This document shows, piece by piece, positions 59,963-64,000 of a stretch of DNA of 64,000 bases (positions within the stretch are counted from its first letter, which is position 1; the number at the start of each line of letters is the position of its first letter). The notes beneath the pieces were generated by a model that was not told the origin of the DNA, did no database searches, and worked only from the letters and a program-made list of their open reading frames with translations. Source of the DNA: Chryseobacterium taichungense (GTDB taxonomy: Bacteria; Bacteroidota; Bacteroidia; Flavobacteriales; Weeksellaceae); contig NZ_FOBV01000006.1 in assembly GCF_900109935.1 (NCBI RefSeq), positions 1-64,000 on the forward strand. The letters run 5' to 3'. The translations under genes were made by a program, and so were the position numbers.

Positions 59963-61636
59963 TTAAGAAACAGGAAATGAAATATTGATCTTCAGTCCTT
60001 TTTCAGTTTTGGTGTCAAAAATAATTTCTCCGTGGATACTTTCTATACGGGAAACCGTAGAAGAGAGGCCGTTTTTATACATGATATCCCCGGGAATTCC
60101 GATTCCGTTGTCTGAGTAGTAGATGCTAATCGTATCGTTTATTTTTTCAAACCTGAACGAAACTGCATTGGCACCGCTGTGTTTTCTCATGTTCACAAGC
60201 AATTCGCGGATGATTTGGTAAACTTCATCCTGTGCATTTTTGCTTACATTTTTCCAGAGCTCTTTTTCGTTTCCGGCAGTATAGGTGTTGACTTTTTCGT
60301 TCTTAAATGAACTGATTAACTCTGATATTTTTTCACTGATATCTTTCTCTTCATTGGAAGGATCAGCTTTCTCATAAGAAATATCCCGCGACTTCTCATA
60401 GACGAATTCCAGTTCATCCAACGCTCTGTTTCTGTCAAAATCTTCCTGATTCTCAATTTTCGTCATCACCTGATAAATACCATTCGCCACCACGTCATGT
60501 ACTTTTTTGGATAGTTTGAGCTGTGTGTTTTTTACTTCAAGCTCTTTTTCCTGCTTGAGACGGATTTGTCTTTTTCGGTATAGTATGACAATAAAGATGA
60601 TTGCTAAAATTAAAATCACTAAAAGAAAATACTGACGTTGAATGTGATTATCTTTTTGAATATTCTTGTTTGTTAAGTTTAAATTTTCAGCTTTTTCTTT
60701 TTCAATCCCATATCTAAAGTATGCGAATTGGTTTCTCGCCTTACTTCTTGAAATTGTTATACTGTCATTAATGTTTTGAAACTTTTTGAAATAATATAGA
60801 TAATTATCTTTATCAAGATTGATAATTTTTTGTAGTGCTTGTATCTGATCTTCAGGATTATTAATTTCAGTAGATTTTTCTAACATTTTCTTTGCGTACA
60901 TTAAGGATTTACTTCTATCCTTATCTAAATAAAAGTTTGCTAAAGTTGCAAAACTGGAATTTAGTCCATCTCGATCATTATTTTTTTCTCTAATTTCTAA
61001 AGCCTGATAAAATTCTGGGAGGGGATTATAATTTTTATCTTCTAATAGTTTTGCTCGTCCCAAATTATTTAAAGCCATTGACTTATTTTTATTGTCTTTA
61101 GCTAAAATAGCATATCCTAAATATTTCTGAGCTAATTTAGAATTCCCTTGACTTATAAGTGCATCAGCTATGTTGTTATAATAAATATATTCCCTTTCCT
61201 TATCAGTATTATATTTTAAAGCCTTTTGATAAAAATCAAAAGCGTTACCATAATTGTATAGAAAAGAAGACGCTATTGCCATATTATTATAGCTTGAGGC
61301 TAAATCTCTTTTTACAATCGTGTCAGTTTCCCTTTTTAGGAGTTTATTTGCTTCAACAGATGATTCAATACTACCATAAAAATCTCCGTCATTGGTTTGT
61401 ATGATTGCCATATTAATTAATGATTCAGCTGCTCCTATAGAATCATTTACTTTTAAATATTCATCTTTTGCGAGATTGTAATAGTAAAATGCAGAATCCG
61501 AAATACCTTTAGTTCTGTAATCTCTAGCTTTAGAATAGTAATTATTTTCAACATGATTTTTTTTAACACTTATTTTCTCTTTATGACAGGACAATAAGGT
61601 TATTGATATTAAAAGAAATAAAGAAATATTTTTCAT
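59963..61636 (-). CDS. TPR-containing sensor histidine kinase
   Basis: 557 residues. Lipoprotein-like signal (LISITLLSCHKE), periplasmic tetratricopeptide repeats (about 30-310), one membrane helix (about 331-350), then a HisKA_3-like domain with the phospho-acceptor His in KLSKKVHDVVANGIYQVM and an HATPase domain (N box ELLVNMRKHSGA, G1 YYSDNGIGIPGD). It is predicted to sense an envelope signal through the TPRs and phosphorylate the regulator encoded downstream. Confidence 0.9.
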   Translation of the reverse strand: MKNISLFLLISITLLSCHKEKISVKKNHVENNYYSKARDYRTKGISDSAFYYYNLAKDEYLKVNDSIGAAESLINMAIIQTNDGDFYGSIESSVEANKLLKRETDTIVKRDLASSYNNMAIASSFLYNYGNAFDFYQKALKYNTDKEREYIYYNNIADALISQGNSKLAQKYLGYAILAKDNKNKSMALNNLGRAKLLEDKNYNPLPEFYQALEIREKNNDRDGLNSSFATLANFYLDKDRSKSLMYAKKMLEKSTEINNPEDQIQALQKIINLDKDNYLYYFKKFQNINDSITISRSKARNQFAYFRYGIEKEKAENLNLTNKNIQKDNHIQRQYFLLVILILAIIFIVILYRKRQIRLKQEKELEVKNTQLKLSKKVHDVVANGIYQVMTKIENQEDFDRNRALDELEFVYEKSRDISYEKADPSNEEKDISEKISELISSFKNEKVNTYTAGNEKELWKNVSKNAQDEVYQIIRELLVNMRKHSGANAVSFRFEKINDTISIYYSDNGIGIPGDIMYKNGLSSTVSRIESIHGEIIFDTKTEKGLKINISFPVS

Positions 61637-61654
61637 GGTTAATAGTTTAATACA

Positions 61655-61690
61655 AAATAAAAAAAAAGAACAGATTTATGCAATCTGTCC
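61655..61690 (-). terminator. Terminator of the small 61700 gene
   Basis: ACAGATT (61670-61676) and AATCTGT (61682-61688), followed on the minus strand by a run of Ts. It separates the small gene from the kinase gene. Confidence 0.75.
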
Positions 61691-61699
61691 TTTTATAAA

Positions 61700-61918
61700 T
61701 TATGGATTAGTGAAAGGAGGAGGTGTTTGTCCCGTATTTCCTGTAGTACTTCCTCCGTTCCCCGGTCCATCCGGATCCACTCCTTCTCCCGGATCTATTC
61801 CGCTGCCTGGGGCTAATTGCGTGGTTACCTGTCCGTTGTTATCGTTGTTGCATGTTGATGTTTGGGCATTATGGTGTCCGAATGCTAGTCCTAGTAGCAT
61901 CAATATAAATTGAATCAT
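61700..61918 (-). CDS. Small Gly/Pro-rich secreted protein
   Basis: 72 residues. Hydrophobic start (IQFILMLLGLAFGHHNAQ) resembling a signal peptide, then an unstructured mature part rich in Gly, Pro, Asp, Thr (PGSGIDPGEGVDPDGPGNGG) with one Cys. Not recognised. It has its own terminator just before the kinase gene, and a 7-bp stem (61959-61978) in its leader region. It could be an exported ligand or an unstructured envelope peptide; both are inference. Confidence 0.5.
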   Translation of the reverse strand: MIQFILMLLGLAFGHHNAQTSTCNNDNNGQVTTQLAPGSGIDPGEGVDPDGPGNGGSTTGNTGQTPPPFTNP

Positions 61919-62284
61919 TGTTTCAAAAAATTTAATTGTTAAAGCATTCGTGTTCTTCCCTGCGAAACCGATCGCAGGCGGTGTTACACGTTAAAAAATT
62001 TCGAAGCGCTTCTTAAATTTTTTGGGAAGTGAACCTTCAAAAACGGAAGAGAAACATCTGCTTCCCAACCCGGAGTTTTCTTCCGTTTTATCTGGTGATT
62101 TTTGAAATCAGTTTTGTAAATTTGTTTTTGTAATGTTTTGTTTATCACTGATCTCTGATGCAAAGATGCAACGGAAAAGAAGGTAAGGGTTAGAAAGTTT
62201 TTGGAAAGTTTTTGGAAAGTTTTGTACGGGAAACCGTAATGTTTTTAGTGGTAAACACATTATTTTTCCAAATAATTTAGCTAT
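61919..62284. other. Divergent intergenic region with several inverted repeats
   Basis: Contains CCTGCGA/TCGCAGG (61959-61978), palindrome GAAGCGCTTC (62003-62012), AAAACGGAAGA/TCTTCCGTTTT (62040-62089) and a 12-bp direct repeat of GGAAAGTTTTTG near 62192-62222, just before the dyad promoter at 62225. No gene seen. Confidence 0.6.
62225..62268 (+). promoter_or_regulatory. TACGG-GAAA-CCGTA dyad with -7 box 22 bp downstream
   Basis: TACGGGAAACCGTA (62225-62238), identical to the 14-mer at 59201-59214, then 22 bp, then TATTTTTC (62261-62268; one mismatch to TAnnTTTG). The ATG of the downstream gene is 16 bp further. Confidence 0.7.
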
Positions 62285-63064
62285 ATGTCAAAATTTTTAC
62301 CTCAGAAAAGAAAACTATTAGAAGAAGTATTTCAAAAAGCTTCAAATGACACACCTGAAAAATCATTTAATGGAATTGTAAATTACCTTGAAAGGACTTT
62401 GAAGGATGATTACCAAATTCTTTTAAGCTATAAATCTTTTGAAACATACTATAAAACTGTAGTGGAGAGAGATGAGGATTACAATATAAAAACTGTAATC
62501 TTAGATGATTTGAGTAGATATTTGGAATATGATAATTTCAGAGCATATTGTTTAGATTGGAAGACGATAGAATACACAATAAGTCAAACTCTATCGAAAA
62601 TTGTAATTAATATTACGAACAAGCCAATCTTTACAATGCCGGACTTTTTTAAGAAAAATGGGTTGGGAATTATGGAAATGGTTTTCGTTTTACTCCTTGT
62701 TACCGGAGGCGTCGTTTTTTCCAATCCCAAGAGCTCAACCCGTTTGGGATTCATATCAGGTTCAAATCCTCCCGCCACAGACAAACCTTTTATGTATTGG
62801 AATAAAGACCGGTATATGGCGACAGACAGCAGCTACTTGGGGCCACAGATAAAAGTGGAGCCAATGGATGAAGAAAACTTCACTTATCTTAAAAAGATTA
62901 CCAGACCTGATACACTTACGGTAGATAATGCATTGCATAAAGTCTGGTATGATAAAAGCAATAACGAAGTGGAATTTTTTACAAGCTTCGGAAAACATCC
63001 TGAAAATGGAAAAACTCTGAAAGAAGTAACCCCATATATAATTAGTACTTATGCAGGAGAATAA
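62285..63064 (+). CDS. Single-pass membrane protein of unknown function
   Basis: 259 residues, not recognised. A helical cytosolic N-terminal half (1-125, with SKFLPQKRKLLEEVFQKASND and a Tyr/Leu-rich helical stretch), one membrane helix at about 129-146, and a periplasmic C-terminal part (150-259) that includes WNKDRYMATDSSYLG and NALHKVWYDKSNNEVEFF. The layout recalls anti-sigma or signal-relay proteins. Its dyad promoter links it to the neighbouring two-component system. Confidence 0.7.
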   Translation: MSKFLPQKRKLLEEVFQKASNDTPEKSFNGIVNYLERTLKDDYQILLSYKSFETYYKTVVERDEDYNIKTVILDDLSRYLEYDNFRAYCLDWKTIEYTISQTLSKIVINITNKPIFTMPDFFKKNGLGIMEMVFVLLLVTGGVVFSNPKSSTRLGFISGSNPPATDKPFMYWNKDRYMATDSSYLGPQIKVEPMDEENFTYLKKITRPDTLTVDNALHKVWYDKSNNEVEFFTSFGKHPENGKTLKEVTPYIISTYAGE

Positions 63065-63136
63065 CTTCCTTCACAATTATTTAAAATTCAATTAAACACC
63101 TTCCTGAAATATTCCTTTACCTTCGCCTTTTTTAAG

Positions 63137-64000
63137 ATGAATAAAGGAATATTCTCGTTTTTAGTCTTTGTGTTTTCGGTTGTTTCGGCACAGGAGAAGC
63201 CGATGCAGATTGCTTTTCTGTCGGATGTTCATTTTCAGGATCTGTACGGAAGCTTTTCCGATAATGATTTTAAAGGGATTGTCAATCCAAAGACGGGGAA
63301 GGCAACCATTCTCCGGACCATGGATGCGCAGCTTCATTCTACCAGAATCTTCAATGAAAACTATTTTGCCTTTCTGAAAGCACTGGAGGATATCGCCCAA
63401 AAAGGAATCCGGATTGTAGCGATGCCCGGTGATTTTTCAGATGACGGACAGGCGTATAATCTCCGTGGACTGCATAAGATTCTTGATAAGTACCACCAGA
63501 AATACGGGATCGAATTTTACATCACCACTGGCAACCACGATCCGGTTGGCCCTTTCCGGCAGGACGCAGGAAAAGACGATTTCCTCGGGCAGGATGGTTA
63601 CCCGCTCGGGATTTACAGTAAAGAAAACATCGGGAAGACCGATCACAAGATCATCACCAGAGATATTGCGGAATCAGGATATCTTGAAATACTTGATGAG
63701 CTGAAAGACTTCGGGTTTTATCCTAAAAAAGAAAATCTGTTTTGGAGTACGCCGTTTTCAAAGTATTCCCTGAAAGATTATTCCTACAAAAAAGCGTTGC
63801 AGGATGCGGATTATGCTAAAAGAATATACAACGTTTCCGAAGGTTTTCCGGTTCCTGACCTGAGCTATGTTGTAGAGCCGATACAGGGAATTTGGCTGAT
63901 GGCAATCGATGGAAACACGTATATTCCTAAAAATACCGTTGCTAATCCTGCCGATGCAGGTAATTATAAAGGTGCCGGCATCGGTTACAATAAGGTGCTC
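63137..64000 (+). CDS. Calcineurin-like metallophosphoesterase, 5' part (runs off window)
   Basis: 288 codons from ATG 63137 with no stop before the window end. Signal peptide (IFSFLVFVFSVVSAQ). Metal motifs of the calcineurin-like fold: SDVHFQDLYG (Asp, His), GDFSDDG (Asp) and TGNHDPVGP (Asn-His). A secreted or periplasmic phosphatase/nuclease-like enzyme; substrate unknown. An insertion between the second and third motifs is long. Confidence 0.85.
   Translation, partial: MNKGIFSFLVFVFSVVSAQEKPMQIAFLSDVHFQDLYGSFSDNDFKGIVNPKTGKATILRTMDAQLHSTRIFNENYFAFLKALEDIAQKGIRIVAMPGDFSDDGQAYNLRGLHKILDKYHQKYGIEFYITTGNHDPVGPFRQDAGKDDFLGQDGYPLGIYSKENIGKTDHKIITRDIAESGYLEILDELKDFGFYPKKENLFWSTPFSKYSLKDYSYKKALQDADYAKRIYNVSEGFPVPDLSYVVEPIQGIWLMAIDGNTYIPKNTVANPADAGNYKGAGIGYNKVL

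Noticed and set aside
61635..61913. Plus-strand 92-codon frame over the small secreted gene
   Set aside because: It starts in the kinase start region and is antisense to the Gly/Pro-rich frame, which has a signal-like start and a matching terminator.

Overview
The window is chromosomal DNA from a member of the Bacteroidota, class Flavobacteriia, most like Chryseobacterium or a close relative. The support is low GC by eye, many promoter -7 boxes of the Bacteroidota form TAnnTTTG, a type IX secretion C-terminal sorting domain, an S46 dipeptidyl-peptidase, YARHG, DUF4840 and DUF2306 proteins, and an RteC fragment. Genus level is inferred from protein style, not from a database search.

Left end (1-4050): a scar of mobile DNA. 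The 3' part of an rteC-like gene is fused to the 3' part of a peptide-exporting ABC transporter that also carries a frameshift. An intact HlyD-type adaptor follows. A tyrosine recombinase then faces two tandem tRNA-Val(UAC) genes across a non-coding stretch holding two identically spaced sets of AGGTCAC half-sites.

Housekeeping core (4093-25140): folC; a TolC-like gene, an SprT-like gene and a mannose-1-phosphate guanylyltransferase; bcp and nth back to back; a DUF885 lipoprotein; exbB-exbD-tonB; a nucleoside-recognition protein; fbaA-accD; nadK-CBS; a TrmH-like methyltransferase; a bestrophin. Two of these proteins lack lineage-defining metal-ligand cysteines: Nth has no Fe-S cysteines and AccD has no zinc ribbon.

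Repeat-rich accessory stretch (26332-30742): several dispersed repeat families, a 200-bp direct duplication, a 23-bp-period tandem array, a 226-bp element with perfect 23-bp inverted ends, a DUF4469-like (HU-type) DNA-binding protein and a C1q-like surface protein, ending at mutS. Other repeats lie at 33361-33668, 35199-35253, 39019-39130 and 54735-54900.

33800-54700: mainly envelope and general metabolism. It holds TonB-domain proteins, lipoproteins, an HI0933-type flavoprotein, a thioesterase, thiL, pepT, HMG-CoA lyase, OsmC, sufT, an exonuclease, csaA, an ECF sigma factor with its probable regulator, a T9SS substrate, a ComM-family ATPase and a DPP7-like peptidase.

Right end (55084-63064): a little-described locus built round a two-component system (TPR histidine kinase and divergent LuxR-type response regulator). 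On one side is a six-gene run: DUF1508, a Cys-rich SH3 lipoprotein, DUF6804, TerB-like, a coiled-coil membrane protein and a VWA-like lipoprotein. On the other are a small Gly/Pro-rich secreted protein and a single-pass membrane protein. The same 14-bp dyad, TACGG-GAAA-CCGTA, lies exactly 22 bp upstream of a -7 box in front of both flanking transcription units. A one-arm-degenerate copy with the same 22-bp spacing precedes the small membrane protein at 24972. This candidate regulon is the most interesting signal in the window. The window ends inside a metallophosphoesterase gene.
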